Part shown: positions 22,251 through 34,037 of the stretch, one piece after another
Position numbering within the stretch: position 1 is the first letter of the stretch
How the letters are laid out: the number at the start of each line of letters is the position of its first letter
Source: Branchinecta lynchi
Lineage: Eukaryota > Arthropoda > Branchiopoda > Anostraca > Branchinectidae
Direction of reading: 5' to 3'
Length of the DNA: 64,000 bases
Assembly: GCA_023053575.1 (NCBI GenBank)
Contig: JAKZAP010000021.1
Span: forward strand, 11,346,212 to 11,410,211
Position numbers and translations under genes: made by a program
Notes under the pieces: model-generated
The model's database searches: none
Told to the model about the DNA's origin: nothing
Seen by the model: only the letters and a program-made list of their open reading frames with translations

Positions 22251-23170
22251 TCACCCGCACAAGTATTCAGTTCATGCTTTAACGTGTTTGTCGCCAACAA
22301 CGGTTACCGTTTCTTCATGGTAGATCACTCAAGGCAGGCGCACTATCCCGCTTCAATTAGGACCTCACAGTTCAAAGACCAAAAGGCTTTTAACCACTAG
22401 GCCCCCCATTTTTATTGCAACGGCAAGTCCGCTCTTTTCATGGTGATTTATAGACATACCGAAGTGTCACCCTTGATGATTGAACCCTGGCGGACGAAAG
22501 TCAAAGCCTACCGTCCGCACTTGGTCTACTTTTGATTGTTGATGGTTTCATCAGCTTAAGGGACTACTATAGATCGGAGAGACAGCTGTTTCAGCTACTG
22601 CCGTGAGTTGAAAAAAGTAGTAGAGTGAGTCTTCATATCTCAGATTAAAGCAAGATTGCATAATCGTGTCTTAGCTCCTCTGAAAAACTTGTACGTATAA
22701 GGTGTCATTAAAGAGGGACTTTATTTTTACTCGAAACCAAACCTGCTCTGTGTTTAGGGATACTTGTAAGCTTTTTCTCTATCTAAGTGTCGCAAAAACA
22801 GTTACACAACTGCACAAACATTCGGCTCTTTCAGGTTATTAATTTAGAGTTTGTAACCCCTTCCTCTACCCGACCTTAGCTTTGCCAGGCCCAGTTCAAT
22901 TTAGTTTCTTTTGACCATTCATCCAACAAAATAACATAAATAACGTTCCCATGAGGAACACAGCCGTGTCCTGCGCCGGACTGCATAACTGTTATTCGCT
23001 TCAAACCACGATAGCGCACATTCCGCATCTTAACCTTTTGTTTACCCCCCCCCCCCCCACGCCACCAATAATAATTATAATATATAAATATAAGTACACC
23101 TTGAGCCCAGCTCACATGAAAACATATTCAAACAATGGATAAAAAACGGATAGCCAGGGTCATTTCTCCC
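22251..23170. other. No gene recognised
   Basis: A C13-type run at about 23046-23059 and overlapping short frames, none with motifs. Confidence 0.45.
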
Positions 23171-23177
23171 AGTCCCT

Positions 23178-23265
23178 GTCGTTTAACAGCCTGACGAGGA
23201 CCCTTGCCAAGAAGGGCCGAAATATCTATGCCAAAGCATCGTAGCTGACTATTCGTGTGTATCTA
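23178..23265 (+). repeat. Family B hammerhead-like copy, plus strand
   Basis: CCTGACGAGGACCC, loop, GGGCCGAAATATC, then CATCGTAGCTGAC. The 3' side has diverged (TATTCG instead of GTATCCG), so the cleavage triplet is lost. Confidence 0.65.
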
Positions 23266-23784
23266 TTGATTGAATATATAAATATTAAAAAATACCGAGA
23301 GAAATAGTCCAAATTTACCTCACCTATTTTTAAATAAAAACATGAAGGTAGATATAATCTCTTCTTTGTAGTGGGTCAGGTCTATTTATGTATTTTTGAG
23401 TAAAGCTGAACAAATTATAAAGCTGAACACTTTTACTATTATATTATTTACAAATCATAAGGTGCCAGTTGATATGCGTCAAGCGGCGCCCGAGGAGCCC
23501 GCTAAATGGTTCTTATATTTAATTTAACTTAATTTATTTATCACCCACACAATACATGAAGTAAATATGGTGGAGTAGGTATAAGTAAAGAAACACAAAA
23601 AAAAAGAAAACGAAAATAAATAAAAATAAACACAAAATCAACGAAAGAAACGGATAAGACGGTGGTGGTGAGATATATCTCGGAAAATACGGATATCGAT
23701 AGAATTTTGTCAGTTTTTCTGTCTTTCGACATTTTGACTCCAAATATACAGTATTTTGATGGTTCATTACCAAAATAGTATGAT

Positions 23785-24240
23785 TAACCTTTAACCTTTG
23801 ATTTTTAAATAGACTTTTGGACAGCATAGAAGACGATTAAAACTTTAACCCTCGACTTTAAATAGACTTTTCGACAGCATAGAAGACGAAATATAACTTA
23901 AACAAAATAGAAAATACGTTTAAGTTAAACAAGCTCTTCAGTCAGAAATAGTCCCAGTGGAACAAGCGGTCCCAGTCATTCGACTTTGTGTCCAAATTGG
24001 CCTTATTTTGATGGTTTCGTACAGATATAACATATGAGTAGACCTTAAACTTTAAATTTCTAAATACTTGTGTGGACAGTATAGAAGAGAGAAAATAACA
24101 TAAAAATAACAAAAAATCGGTTAAAATTAAAAAAGATTTCTACTCTAATTGTCACAGTGGACAGTATAATACAGAAAACTAACTTAAAGAAAACCGAAAA
24201 TAAGTCTAAAAAGTTGTTCAGTCACTAATTGTCCAGTTCA
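23785..24240 (+). repeat. Diverged repeats with GACAGCATAGAAGACGA motif
   Basis: The order (TTAACCTTTGA, TAAATAGACTTTT, GACAGCATAGAAGACGA, AAATAACTTAA) recurs three to four times with spacing from ~57 to ~200 bp. No coding frame. Confidence 0.5.
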
Positions 24241-25073
24241 AGACCAACGACATGATTAGGCTACTTTATAGTATGCTCTTGCGTATAATCCGGCTAGGAA
24301 AAACAGTTTACGATAGCATCGTGCGTCGATGTTAGTGGTTGTTAACTTCGAATCGAACTGAGTTTTCTTTCGAATAACACCTGCAATGCTTGCGGTAATC
24401 TCAGTGACTTTTTTGGCTAATTAGTTCAGCTCCATAAAATAAAAATTCATCCACCTGTACTCTCCCTCTCTGCAGCGGTAGGTCTCCTCTAATATATTTT
24501 AATGAGCACGAATGAAGTGGTCGTTATAAAATAATATATATAAATAATTATTTTAATTCACACTTTCGAGCGAATAAGGTCAATGATGGAAATGTAACGC
24601 TAATATACCTAATATTTGTATATGAAATAATAATCACACTTAGCAAGGAATCAATGAGCAATTTCTCGGGATTGATAATGAATTATTAAAGAAATTAGGA
24701 CGCATTGCCCCAGGGCGTAAAAGCAGTAAGAAAGGACAAACAAAAAATAATCACAAAACACTCAGTTAATTTCCAAAGTAGTTATTCATGAACTTAGAAC
24801 AACAGTGATGGAGTAGTTGACCGGTAGGCTTTAGAGGGTGGAAGACAAGTTAAAGGAGAAGCTTTCAAACATCAATACTGGCTGGAAAACTGACAAACGG
24901 TGGGTCAGTTAGCCGTCATCTAGTTAATGGTATGAAAGAGTATGTAGGCTTTTTTTTTCCTCCTCCGGATATTTTGACATTGGGAAAAACACCTACTGTA
25001 ATGGATATATCTGAAATTGCCAAATCAGTTAACTAAAAGACTTGGTGAACGGGGAACTGGTCCTTAAAGGACC
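24241..25073. other. No gene recognised
   Basis: AT-rich with short frames only. Confidence 0.45.
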
Positions 25074-25077
25074 TGTC

Positions 25078-25180
25078 TTTACAGTCTTACTTATAATATC
25101 AATGCAACATACTTCCATAATCGCTTCACGTAAACTTAACATAGCCAAGTTCAAGTCCAAGTTTTCCGCTTATTATAATG
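25078..25180 (-). mobile_element. Family C end fragment at TTAA
   Basis: TTAA (25074-25077) followed by AGGACCTGTCTTTAC, then CTTACTTATAATATCAATGC and ACTTCCATAATCGCTTCA. This matches the right-end orientation of the copies at 53.3 and 57.9 kb. The other end is lost. Confidence 0.7.
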
Positions 25181-25430
25181 AATAAAAAACTTCAACGGGT
25201 TGTATCAAATTTTTCAGGTCTCCAACATAACCTGTGCAGGTTTTTTCGTAAATGATATTTTTCTTCTTTTTTTTTTATTTTTTTTTATTTTCAATTTGTT
25301 AGTTATTAAACTGTAATTAAATTGTAGATAAGTTTTAAGGATTTTTGGCAGTGTAGTTAGGCTATCTTTTGGCAGTTTTTGAGTTATAGTGTTTAGCCGA
25401 AATTTGTCAGTGTCTATTAATTTTTTTTTT

Positions 25431-25479
25431 ACTCGCTATCTTTGGCGGAAATAAAATATTGATTGATTGATTGATTGAC
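25431..25479 (+). repeat. LINE 3' end with (TTGA)n tail
   Basis: CTCGCTATCTTTGGCGGAAA then TAAAATA and four ATTG repeats. It shares the GGCGGAATAAA type of end with the intact LINE at 29.1 kb. Confidence 0.6.
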
Positions 25480-27181
25480 AAAAATACAAATACATTATAC
25501 AAGCACTGTGCAGAACAAAATTTCGAACATGCAGTGCTTGTTAAAAAAAAATCTGTAATAACAACAACTACGTACCCTGTAGATCTAACAAAAATTAAAT
25601 AACTTTATATGGCTTACGCCGAAATAAAAAAGTGTTATTATTAATTTAGCTGACCTGCGATCTACCAAATAAATAAATAAAAACTACCCTCTTGTGAAAA
25701 TAAACAAAAATGACAAACCGTTTGACATTAGTAAGCGAGACATTGTAAGTAGTGCGAGGAATTCTTTACGAGGGGTTGTCCACTCTCACTCTCAGTGTAA
25801 CCTAAGTCCCTGGTATCGCCGTTTCCAGCCGTTGCTGGCAGTCTGCACCGATTTCGACGTGTTAGTTCGACATATTGTAGTGGCTAGTTCCAGTTCCAAC
25901 TAGGAATCGGGATGACGGTGGGGTCCTCTAGTGGTGCGATTGGCTGCGAACTGCCACAGTATTACCACATCCGATTGAGGCTGTCTTAGAGCGTCGTGCT
26001 CGATTTCTGGAATCCCTCGACCCTCTAAACAGCCTCTATCCAGCAATTAAACTATAGTTACAGAAATAGTGTATAATGTATTTTTCTTTCTTTTTTGAAG
26101 TTTGTATTGCCAAATTAAAATTGTATCTTGTGTGTTGTTCATTGTTCCACTTTATTTATTTCTTCTTTTATGCTCCATCAGTGACATTTTATGTAAAGAC
26201 GGGTAATAAACGTATTAATTAATCCATTCAGTAGCTCCGCATAACAGTTAAAAAGAAAGACATATAATTTAGCTTGTGTTGGGATAAAAAGTATAAAAAA
26301 CTAAATACTTGGTGGTGTCTATTTCGTTCAACAATTTGTCTTGAGATTTTTGTATTATTTCTTCCAATAGTCAACATATTTACAAGAGGAAAGTTGTGTG
26401 CGTGACGGTGTGATGCTACTTAACCCACTATATGGTTGAACGACATTGACGAACTTGTTGGTATTAAGGGTGAATTCCCTTATTTGTTATTGGCGAAGAA
26501 TATTGGCTGGTGCAGCAAGAAAAATTACATTTTTTTTCGCCAAAATCAAACGAATGGCAATAGGTTTCTAATTACCCAGATCGGTCCGGAATAGACGCCT
26601 TGTAGATCGTTAAGGAGCTTGTGATGTTTTATGTTTGCTGGAAAATCTGCAGACCAATATTGGTGCTTACGCGAGTTTCCGCGTAGGTGCGCACCGCGGC
26701 CTCATCCGGCTTTTTCATTGAATGTTTTTCTGTTGTGTGTGATATGACTTGTCCGGAAGCTCCGAAACGAACGAAAATGCTGAAATAATTCAGGATTGTA
26801 TGCAGCATTTTGTTTTCGGACTTAAATTTTCGCTCAGTTAATGCAGCATAGAATTCATCGAAAAATTCAGCAAAGATGCTAAATTTTATGCTGAATTTTC
26901 AAGAAGAAACTTTGGAGTACGGCGATTCTCCTAGTATCTTCCGAGAATCTTTTTCTTTCTAGAACAAATTGCCACCAAAATTTTCGTAATGTTATCTAGG
27001 TCAAATTCTCGTCTGAGCTGCGACAAACTTTACGGAGCATACTTTGCGACAAACTTTTTCGAAAAACTTTATATAGCTAATTCTTTTTTTCTTCTTCTTC
27101 CCAACTTAAATTTCGCTATTCTAGAAGTGCCAGAGAAGAAATAAAGGAAACAGCTTTCGGACAAAAATAAATAAATATGCA
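25480..27181. other. No gene recognised
   Basis: A 69-codon frame at 25694-25903 and others lack motifs. The stretch 25.75-26.2 kb followed by AATAAACGTATTAATTAAT could be a worn retroposon end. Confidence 0.4.
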
Positions 27182-27189
27182 ACAGTGGG

Positions 27190-27683
27190 CAAGGCCGTAT
27201 CCAGGGGGGGGGGGGGGGGTTAGGGGGTTGACCCCCCCCGAAATATACAAAAATGGTCATTTGTATAGGCTTTTTCCTCTGATCTATGTCTTTTGAGTAC
27301 TTTTTTGTCCGTCCCGCAGGCAACCCCCCCCCCGAACCCGTTGAAAAATTTATCTCAAAATAGTACTATGAAGTAGTACGAAAAAGTAGCATGCAGTACT
27401 AACTACTACATGCTTCTACTTCAAGGCTACCGCGTTACTGCATACTGCTATATCCTACTATTAGCAAGACCGGATGCTACTATGGCAAGACAGGATGCTA
27501 CTGGATACTACTACATAAGATTGGACCAGTCGGAGGCACATTAAGTGATAGTATTCTTTGCTATTACATAGTATTACATGCAACGTTTTCGTACTACTAC
27601 CATACTACTACGCAGGCTACACATTTTTCATCGGGAAAGGCAACCCCCCCCCCCCCCGAAACAAATTCCTGGATACGGGCCTG
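27190..27683 (-). mobile_element. Family A MITE with nested 299-bp element, perfect 8-bp target duplication
   Basis: CAAGGCCGTATCCAGG at 27190 and CCTGGATACGGGCCTG at 27683. ACAGTGGG is duplicated exactly at 27182-27189 and 27684-27691. The right C-run block is split by a family J element, so J arrived after this MITE. Confidence 0.9.
27337..27635. mobile_element. TACTAC-rich inverted-repeat element (family J), copy 2
   Basis: CCCGTTGAAAAATTTATC at the left and CACATTTTTCATCGGG at the right, with an interior nearly colinear with 13018-13315. Both flanks contain AGGCAAC, a C run and GAA (27318-27336 and 27638-27660), implying that about 19-23 bp of target was duplicated. C-run slippage makes the exact size uncertain. 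Confidence 0.85.
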
Positions 27684-27691
27684 ACAGTGGG

Positions 27692-29040
27692 TCACAAATA
27701 AATATTATTATATATATTATATTATTAATAAAAAAATGTAATCAAAAGCCTCTTCTGTGATTTCGTCAGCTTGCTGTTTCAGGGACCACACGCACACATG
27801 TTTCGGACCTCTTAAAATTCTGTTCGGGAGTCGGATCAAATTATCGCTGTTAGATTTTTACGAGTGAAGGGTAATAACCTATAAAAGTCATGTTCAGAAG
27901 ACAAAGTCCTCGAAACTGATGGGATATGTTCGTTTATCGTGGCTTGAAACATTACTTCTGTTATCGAGACGCATAGTATGAACGTGATACGACTCCAAGG
28001 CGATTAATTCATCATATTAGTGCCGAATTACAGAACAGGCTCCTGTATATCGGCCCCGCCCTTTTTGGGGAGCGGATCGTCGGGTCCAAAGTAATGTTGA
28101 TTGATTAAGAAAATTATGTAAACAAGTCCGTATACAACATGCACTTCTTCTTCATTATTAATTTATCTCAGCTTTTATACAACCATGGACTTAATCCCAG
28201 TCTAATCTTCGAATTTTGCTTCACTCAAATCCACGACCTGTTGTGTGTCACCGTCATAAGAAGACAAGATTTCAGGTATCAAACGCACCTGTTCTCAATA
28301 GCAACCGGTTTCGGTAAACAGAAAACAAAACAAAAGAACACATCCAAAATTTTAGCAATACTCTTTACAAGTTCATATTTAAATATTTATAAATATTTAT
28401 TTTTGCCCGCTTAAAAAAGGGAAAAAGCGAGTACAGAAAGAAAAAGAAAAGAAGGAAAGAAACTAAAGAAAATATATACACGCACTGAACATAATATTAA
28501 AATCTATACCACGAATCTAGTCAGTATGTGGTTTGCGCAAACATTTAAAGCACAACTCTTACTAGAAATGATCTTTTCCCTACGAAACAGACCACAAAAA
28601 ACGATTTTCGACAACACCATTACTTTCCACCTGAAATTGGCGATTTTCTTGTTAGAGCCTGTCGACACTATCCAGCCTTCCTGCTCTCCGATGCGGCGGC
28701 TGAGCGCAAATCGTTTGAAAACTGAACGCGCCGTGGTTAAAAAGTTGTAAAAGTAAGCAAATAAAAGAAGTCAAGAAGAAAAGATTACCATATCCTTTTT
28801 TGCGAAAGAGTTGTTAGCGGGACATTTATTATTCCGGCAAACTTTGCGTTGTCTGACGGGCAAACCCGGCACAGCCAAAAAAGCGCTAAAAATTCGTAGG
28901 CACAAAACGAAACAATGGAGAAAGGTGAGAATTTTAGAAGCTTATACTTCCACAAGGGAGCTAGGTATATTATAAAAGGCAGAATAAGCAAGAGTGGTCC
29001 TTTAAAGCTCTTGCTCGAGCACTTGTTTGAACTTTATGGG
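27692..29040. other. No gene recognised
   Basis: Short frames at 28139-28414 and 28526-28750 have no motifs. A purine-rich GAAAGAAAAAGAAAAG tract lies near 28435-28470. Confidence 0.45.
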
Positions 29041-29327
29041 TTTTTTTATCACAGTTAGTATGACATTGCTAATTCTTAACAGATGATTTTTACTGCTTTT
29101 GGGGGATAATAATAAGCTTTTATTCCGCCAAAAAGACGAGTTTAAAAAAATAGATCGACAGCAACTAAACATCGGCATCATAAACACAATCATAACAAAC
29201 CACTGTGTAACTAATAAACAAAATCTATCTCGAATAAAACAACTAACGTAAATAATCTTTTCACTGAACTTTTAAAAGTTCAATTTCAGCGTGTTATTTT
29301 AACAGAAACTAAAATATTTAATAATAA

Positions 29328-31970
29328 CTATACTTGAGCAAGATGGTGGTTGAGTTCCTGATACCGGGCAGACAGCTTATCTTCCTTACTTCTCGCAACA
29401 ACAATAGGGTCTTTCAGATTTAGATCTCGCATCATTCTTGTATTAGACTCAAATCTGTTAAATTTGCAGAGCCACTTACCAAACTTAAAGAAAGTAACTC
29501 GAAGGTGTGTTATATCTGAAATTCTAAAATAATTAAAAACTGAACTAGCAACTAGAACTTGGGGGAGGGCAACCGTATTAAAGATCCTAGCAAGAGTTCG
29601 TCGTGTTAAAAATTCTCGTAGGCAAACAACCCGACCGAAACTAGCGCATATCCGGTTTTCTATACTCTTGACGATGAGGCCTCTGGTAAGTCGTAAAGTA
29701 GAACCATACACAATACCCAAGTACCGAAATGAAGAAACTGCTTTAATTACAACCTGATTTATCCTAATGCAATAATTAGGGTCTTCCGTACCTAAAACTA
29801 AAAACTTACACTTATCAGGTCTAATTTTCAAACCGCAGCATTCCAACAATCGACAAAATTTATCAGCATTCCTCTGTAAAACCTCTAATGACCGACTAAA
29901 CATTAATACATCGTCTGCATAAGCTAACCATGAAATATCAAATCCTCTAAAATTAAAAGAACTTGGAAGTTTATTCAAACAAGGTGATAAAGACACATTG
30001 AAAATAGTTGGTGATAAAATACTTCCCTGTCGGAGACCACGAAGGAGCCTAATGGAATATGCCGAAGCCTGATTCTTCCAAACAACACGTAGAAACGAAT
30101 TTCTGTACCAAAAATCTAGAACTTTAACAACTGATACGGGGACACCATTATCAAGCAGTTGGAGAAGTGCCCAAGAATGGCGAACAGAATCATATGCCTT
30201 TTCAATATCCAACGATAAAACATATATTTTTTTCAAAAACGAACACGACTGAAGTAATCTTATAAAAATAGAATGTGCTTTGTCGCAACCGAGACCGGGT
30301 TGAAAACCAATTTGGTTGATACCCTGGTCGCATGATACAAAAAATTTTAACATACATAATTCAAATAGTTTGCTAACTTGACAAGACACTGTGATCGGGC
30401 GATAAGAGCTGCACGTTCGAGGGTCGCATCCACGCTTCAGAACTGGGGTGGTTGTTCCTCGTGTAAACGAACAGGGCACACTGCCGACTTTCAAAATGAA
30501 ATTAAATAGGGTAGCTAAAAGGGTAATCGCCAGTGGTGACGCTAACTTAATATGATTAGAATGCAGACCATCACTGTCATAGCTCTTTTTACTTTTAAGT
30601 TTCTCCACTGCTTCCCGCACATCGCCTTCCGACACAACTATGTCAGGGGATTCACATCTAAGTAGAGTCGAATTCAGAGCAAGCTCTTGATTTTTAGCTG
30701 CTTCCACCTGATCTATTGGCACATTAAAAATATCATTATAATACCTAATCCAGTCTGACTGTGTCAGCGTGTTTTCGTCTTCCTTGGGCTTGGTCTTGCT
30801 CCGAACGAAACTCCATAGGTTGTTAACGTCTCCCGAAACGATAGACGCCAACCCATCGCATATTACTTCGTTGTGGTATCTGAGCTCCCGCCTGAAGTCA
30901 GTCTTGGTTATCTTCATAATCTGAAAAAATGGGCCAAACCTTGGCTTCCCTGCCATTTTCCATTGATGGAAAGCCTGTTTAGCAACACTGTTAGCAGCTA
31001 CAAGCGAAGGGTTCAGATCCCATGCATAAACTCGCGTACCAAGACGATATGTCTCCTGCCCGAATGCTTGATTTGCTGCAACTTTAAGAGAATGCACTAT
31101 CTCATTGTAAAAAATATTTAAATCTATGTTATCAGGACTTCGTTCTGGTGAAAACTCCGGTACTTTAATTTTGACTAATAAACTATCTAACAACTCACGG
31201 TACTGACTAGATTTATCAACATCCCATAAAACCTTGGTAACTTTTGGCTTACTACGCTTACGCGAACCAGAGACGTCATCGGCCTGAGTAACCTGGAAAT
31301 TTAATCGCAACAGTAAAGGGAGATGATCACTTACCGGACGATCTTCTAGGACCTGCACCGGGAAAGAAGACAGGGAAGGGTGGGAAACAACTGCGTGATC
31401 TAAATCCGAGGTAGAACCCGTCCAATGAATATACGTAAAATCGCTATCTTTTGGAAGAATAAAATACGAGGGTAAAACCGATAAAAGGGTAACTGAACGC
31501 GGATCAAGCGGATCAGATAAATTGCAGTTCAAATCACCAATAACACACCATTGAGATGAAGATGAAGAAATACTCAGTAGAGATCGATTTAAAGCTGAGC
31601 ACGCGTCCGCAAACAAATGATCTGATGCTTCAGTGTGATAATTCGTAGGGAAGTAGCATGAATATATCACAATATTATTGACTCTAACCACAGTGAAATA
31701 ATCCGTAATCTGCACTAAAGCCGAACTAAGGTTCTCTCTTACTAAAACGCATGTTCCTCCAGAGGGTCTACCACCGGTTGGTATAGCAGGAGCAATGTAA
31801 CACGTAAAATCTCGTGACAAATTAGTCAGAATAGAAACCGAACTACTCGTTAAATGATGTTCCTGTATGCAAAAAACATCACAATTCTGTAAAAAATCAT
31901 TCAAAATTGCGACTTTTCCTGCTACTCCATTAGTGTTAAGAGAAATAACACGAAAATTGCGACTATTCAT
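29328..31970 (-). CDS. LINE ORF2: APE-type endonuclease / reverse transcriptase, 880 aa
   Basis: This protein nicks genomic DNA and primes cDNA synthesis at the nick. The N-terminal endonuclease (about residues 1-225) shows N12, QE at 36-37, GDLN at 145-148, SDLDH at 188-192 and SDH at 214-216. The reverse transcriptase (about 450-760) shows SYRPI at 522-526, LDIEKAYD at 587-594 (catalytic D588), GLRQGSILSP at 645-654, and YADD at 684-687 with both catalytic aspartates. FRYLG follows at 748-752. The C-terminal 120 residues lack the CX2C zinc motif seen in the 58.7-kb fragment, and no RNase H is visible. Its ATG at 31970 overlaps the ORF1 stop as ATGA, suggesting termination-reinitiation. No stop or frameshift interrupts it, so the copy is young. 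Confidence 0.95.
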   Translation of the reverse strand: MNSRNFRVISLNTNGVAGKVAILNDFLQNCDVFCIQEHHLTSSSVSILTNLSRDFTCYIAPAIPTGGRPSGGTCVLVRENLSSALVQITDYFTVVRVNNIVIYSCYFPTNYHTEASDHLFADACSALNRSLLSISSSSSQWCVIGDLNCNLSDPLDPRSVTLLSVLPSYFILPKDSDFTYIHWTGSTSDLDHAVVSHPSLSSFPVQVLEDRPVSDHLPLLLRLNFQVTQADDVSGSRKRSKPKVTKVLWDVDKSSQYRELLDSLLVKIKVPEFSPERSPDNIDLNIFYNEIVHSLKVAANQAFGQETYRLGTRVYAWDLNPSLVAANSVAKQAFHQWKMAGKPRFGPFFQIMKITKTDFRRELRYHNEVICDGLASIVSGDVNNLWSFVRSKTKPKEDENTLTQSDWIRYYNDIFNVPIDQVEAAKNQELALNSTLLRCESPDIVVSEGDVREAVEKLKSKKSYDSDGLHSNHIKLASPLAITLLATLFNFILKVGSVPCSFTRGTTTPVLKRGCDPRTCSSYRPITVSCQVSKLFELCMLKFFVSCDQGINQIGFQPGLGCDKAHSIFIRLLQSCSFLKKIYVLSLDIEKAYDSVRHSWALLQLLDNGVPVSVVKVLDFWYRNSFLRVVWKNQASAYSIRLLRGLRQGSILSPTIFNVSLSPCLNKLPSSFNFRGFDISWLAYADDVLMFSRSLEVLQRNADKFCRLLECCGLKIRPDKCKFLVLGTEDPNYCIRINQVVIKAVSSFRYLGIVYGSTLRLTRGLIVKSIENRICASFGRVVCLREFLTRRTLARIFNTVALPQVLVASSVFNYFRISDITHLRVTFFKFGKWLCKFNRFESNTRMMRDLNLKDPIVVARSKEDKLSARYQELNHHLAQV

Positions 31971-32970
31971 TTCTTAAGGTTACTCACATACTGATGAACT
32001 TTACCACATCTGAAACTGTAGCTCGGGTGGTCTGTACTTCCACAATGGCAACATCGCGGCTGCTTCTTACAGGGATCCGCCTTCGAGCTGGTATGGTCGT
32101 CTGCACTGCAGTGTCCGCATCGTGGGCTCCTGTTGCAGTTCACTGACACATGATCAAACGATTGACACCTATGGCACATACGCGGTAATCGTTTGCATTC
32201 AAAAACACTGAAATGCTCGTACCCACTGGTTAGACCGTGTCGTATATAATAGTTCAGAGCGTTTTTTGACTCGAAAAGTAGTTTCACTGTGTTCGATTTT
32301 CCAATTCTTCTCGCTTCTGACAGACCGGGGTTATCCGCGACGAGAGATTCAAGCACACAATCTTCATATTCAAAGTTTCGGAGGATTCCAGCAAAACGAT
32401 TCTCTTTCACATCTATTTCTGTCTGAATGACATTACTCAGACTTGACTTCAATTCCTCTGCATTAGATTTTGTTACATTTATTAGCCAGCTCCCGTTAGT
32501 CATTGCCTTCATAGAGGCGATACCGGCAGAACCTGGTAGGATATCAATCGCACGTTTACGTTTCTGAGGGTTATCCAGGTCACGCGGGGGATCTTTCACG
32601 ACAAACGAGACAAATTCTTCAGTCCTTACCAGTTTAGGCCATTCTTCAGCTTTTCCACGATCACAAGTAATCGCAAACTCCTTCAGCTCGGACAGTTTCG
32701 GCTCAATTTGATTACACACCTGTTGCGGTATACTCGTCAACTTAGTTGACACCCCCTCGATTCGATCAATCAGTCTGCTTATTTTACGGTCCCACGTCGA
32801 GATAGAACGCGCAACGTTTGCTTTGCTTTCATTTGAAATGCAAGGTAATTCATCGCCAGCGGTCAAAACGAATGTTGGCAAATCGGTGTATGCAGCCGGA
32901 CTCGTTTCTTTTGTAGAGAAAATTTTTGAAATGTCCTCGGACAGAGATCGCGTAATATTATCATGTTTCC
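31967..32970 (-). CDS. LINE ORF1: zinc-knuckle nucleic-acid-binding protein, N-terminally incomplete
   Basis: ORF1 proteins of this type coat LINE RNA and act as nucleic-acid chaperones. Counting from codon TTG at 32881, residues 1-75 look helical. Three C-terminal zinc knuckles follow: C236-C239-H244-C249, C255-C258-H263-C271 and C277-C280-H285-C292. There is no ATG at the 5' side. The frame stays open without a methionine from 32881 to the element border near 32970 and on to a stop at about 33002, so the true start was probably lost by 5' truncation. It overlaps ORF2 by the ATGA junction. Confidence 0.88.
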
Positions 32971-33476
32971 CCTTCTTCTTAAATTCCTTATATCTTCCTC
33001 ATTGGTCGAACCCGGTCCTCCTCACCCATATGGCTCTTCAGTACGTGCCCCGGTGTCGGATCCTACGGAAACATTTGGTCTTGTTTAATTCCCCACCATC
33101 CAGGATTTTATTTGTGGGGGGGGGGGGGGGGCTCCCCAGGAGATTTCATCATGGAATCCTTTGTTCTTCTTTAATTCCTTACAGCTTCCTCATTGCTCAA
33201 ACCCGGTCCTCCTTGCCCAGCTATTCATCATTAATTAGAAGCTACATCGCGGAAGAATCAATATAGCATATAAAATATGTCTCTTCAAAGCATGCCCCGG
33301 TTTCGGATCCCAGTGAAACATTTAGTCTTGTTTAATTCCCTACGAAGGGCCGTACCCAGGAATCAATTTGGAGGGGGGGGGGGGTCTCCCCGCTGGTTGG
33401 ACCTAATCCAACCCTAACAGTAAAACAAGAACATAAATCAGAAGTTACAGCCTACACAAAAATATAACCAATGGCT
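32971..33476 (+). repeat. Flanking duplicated repeat with family A remnants
   Basis: AATTCCTTATATCTTCCTCAT (32987) and AATTCCTTACAGCTTCCTCAT (33174) begin two related units. Each runs through ACCCGGTCCTCCT and (C/T)GGATCC...GAAACATTTGGTCTTGTTTAATTCCC. Family A-like G-runs lie at 33115-33135 and at 33349-33470 (GGGCCGTACCCAGG start, decayed interior). A related GTCCTCCTCGCCGAGCTATT block lies at 35597. Confidence 0.6.
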
Positions 33477-33615
33477 AACAACGGAAAGTCAGCTACGATG
33501 TTTGTCACCGATATTTCGACTCTTCTTGGCATGGTTCCTCTTCATGCTGTTGATGGAGGGGAAGAAATGAGCCAGTATATTGCTGACAAACATCGTAGCT
33601 GACTTTTCGTTTTAA
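33477..33615. repeat. Family B element as an inverted pair
   Basis: Perfect 23-bp arms at 33485-33507 and 33583-33605 (inner sequence GCTACGATGTTTGTCA). Between them lies a minus-oriented GATATTTCGACTCTTCTTGG block ending TTCCTCTTCATG. The core boxes are degraded. Confidence 0.7.
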
Positions 33616-34037
33616 TCCATTGTTTAATATATGTTTCACTCAATAATTTTATTAACCCAAATAAGAAACGGCACAAGGCTTGCCCACATGGGATATTTGA
33701 AAAACAAATGAAAGAAGAAGAAAGAAAAGATCAGACTAGACTAAATAACAAAATAAACGCACTATAATATGGGTGGCTCCGGTCTAGAGAAGAAACAAAC
33801 TCGGCACGGCGTTCGTCCACAGCCACAAATGGATGAGCAACACCGTACAGTCGCGTAACTTTGTGGCTAGAACCCATGCGGGAGACACAGTAGGTACTTT
33901 GCATACTTATGAAACAATCTACGGATTGCCCTTAAAGTCCTAATCCAAACATTCAGTTCACCTTCTCTTAGTAATCGCATGCCACAGGTTTATTTTGAAT
34001 TGAACGCGATTGCCGGGTTGCTATTTCGGCTTGAGAA

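Larger units (their letters stand above)
29107..32970 (-). mobile_element. Non-LTR retrotransposon (LINE), two ORFs, 5'-truncated
   Basis: ORF1 (zinc-knuckle protein) and ORF2 (endonuclease plus reverse transcriptase) are joined by an ATGA overlap. A 3' untranslated region ends near 29107 in GGCGGAATAAAAGC followed by TTATTATTAT. The 5' limit near 32970 is where a flanking repeat (AAATTCCTTATATCTTCCTC), also present at 33180, begins. Target duplications were not found. Clade not resolved: APE endonuclease, CCHC ORF1 and no RNase H fit the Jockey/CR1 group. Confidence 0.9.
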
